Translations under genes and position numbers: made by a program
The notes under the pieces: generated by a model
What the model saw: only the letters and a program-made list of their open reading frames with translations
Databases searched by the model: none
Told to the model about the DNA's origin: nothing
IMG/VR virus record: IMGVR_UViG_3300009194_000020
Location: 1 to 43,393 of that record
Strand: one strand, 5' to 3'
Origin: a virus
DNA: 43,393 nucleotides
Shown: piece after piece, positions 43,242-43,393 of the stretch
Numbering within the stretch: position 1 is the first letter of the stretch
Layout of the letters: each line of letters opens with the position of its first letter

Positions 43242-43393
43242 ATGAAAACATTTGGTCAATTCATGGCAGAGCTAAAGGAAGGTGCCCAAAAGGGCACCTC
43301 CGCTGCCACTAACGAAAGCCAAGAGACAACTCGGTCACTAAAGATCGACATGTATACAGCAATGGGATCTGATCTGAAGCTGGTCAAGAAGAA
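43242..43393 (+). CDS. Partial gene with capsid-targeting-like N-terminus
   Basis: Begins MKTFGQFMAELKEGAQKG, 9 nt after the previous stop with AAGGA upstream, and runs off the right edge after 50 codons. MKTFGQFMAE matches T4 MKTYQEFIAE in spacing and cleavage Glu. It is the second of a tandem pair of such genes. Confidence 0.68.
   Translation, partial: MKTFGQFMAELKEGAQKGTSAATNESQETTRSLKIDMYTAMGSDLKLVKK

Overview
This 43.4 kb window is part of the genome of a T4-like tailed phage (myovirus). The evidence is a block of T4 core genes in T4-like order and divergence: uvsY, uvsW, gene 55 (late sigma), 47 and 46 (recombination nuclease), 45, 44 and 62 (clamp and clamp loader) and regA, followed downstream by a dda-type helicase. 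The host is not identifiable with certainty. Sigma70-type promoters, an E. coli-like boxA and a polysaccharide-lyase-like tail protein suggest a Gram-negative, probably gammaproteobacterial, host (inference). Layout: (1) 1-3261, minus strand: a partial homing-endonuclease-like gene, several small early genes behind one sigma70-type promoter, uvsY and a tail-tube-like structural gene. (2) 3265-9740, plus strand: a ParB-like gene, uvsW, 55, 47, 46, then three tiny membrane proteins and zinc-ribbon proteins. (3) 10329-15508: an RNA-repair trio (Rnl1-type ligase, P-loop kinase, calcineurin-like phosphatase), then the clamp/clamp-loader operon and RegA. (4) 15566-20072: a T4-type late promoter and a 1391-residue protein with a PARP-type ADP-ribosyltransferase domain at its C-terminus and an apparent capsid-targeting N-terminus, plus a small partner. 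(5) 20226-23728: a Dda helicase interrupted by a LAGLIDADG intein, and a macro-domain protein. (6) 23745-28259: an RNA-rich region with 11 convincing tRNAs, two aberrant tRNA-like RNAs, rrn-like boxA sites, and five copies of an undescribed hairpin RNA with a fixed CAGCAA core. A TROVE/Ro60-like (DUF2828) gene and a lone HigA-like gene sit among them. (7) 28274-43393: many small accessory genes behind a recognisable early-promoter family, a minus-strand tail gene pair with a lyase-like domain, a second RNA ligase (Rnl5/DRB0094 type), a nucleotidyltransferase, QueE and QueD, a MazG-like protein, two homing-endonuclease remnants, and further small proteins with capsid-targeting-like N-termini behind TAAATA late promoters. 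Main themes: RNA metabolism and repair (two ligases, kinase, phosphatase, nucleotidyltransferase, Ro-like protein, tRNAs, repeated structured RNAs), ADP-ribosylation (PARP-like and macro domains), and a set of proteins that look packaged into the head and delivered at infection. The CAGCAA hairpin family next to a Ro-like gene and aberrant tRNA-like RNAs is the best candidate for an undescribed system.
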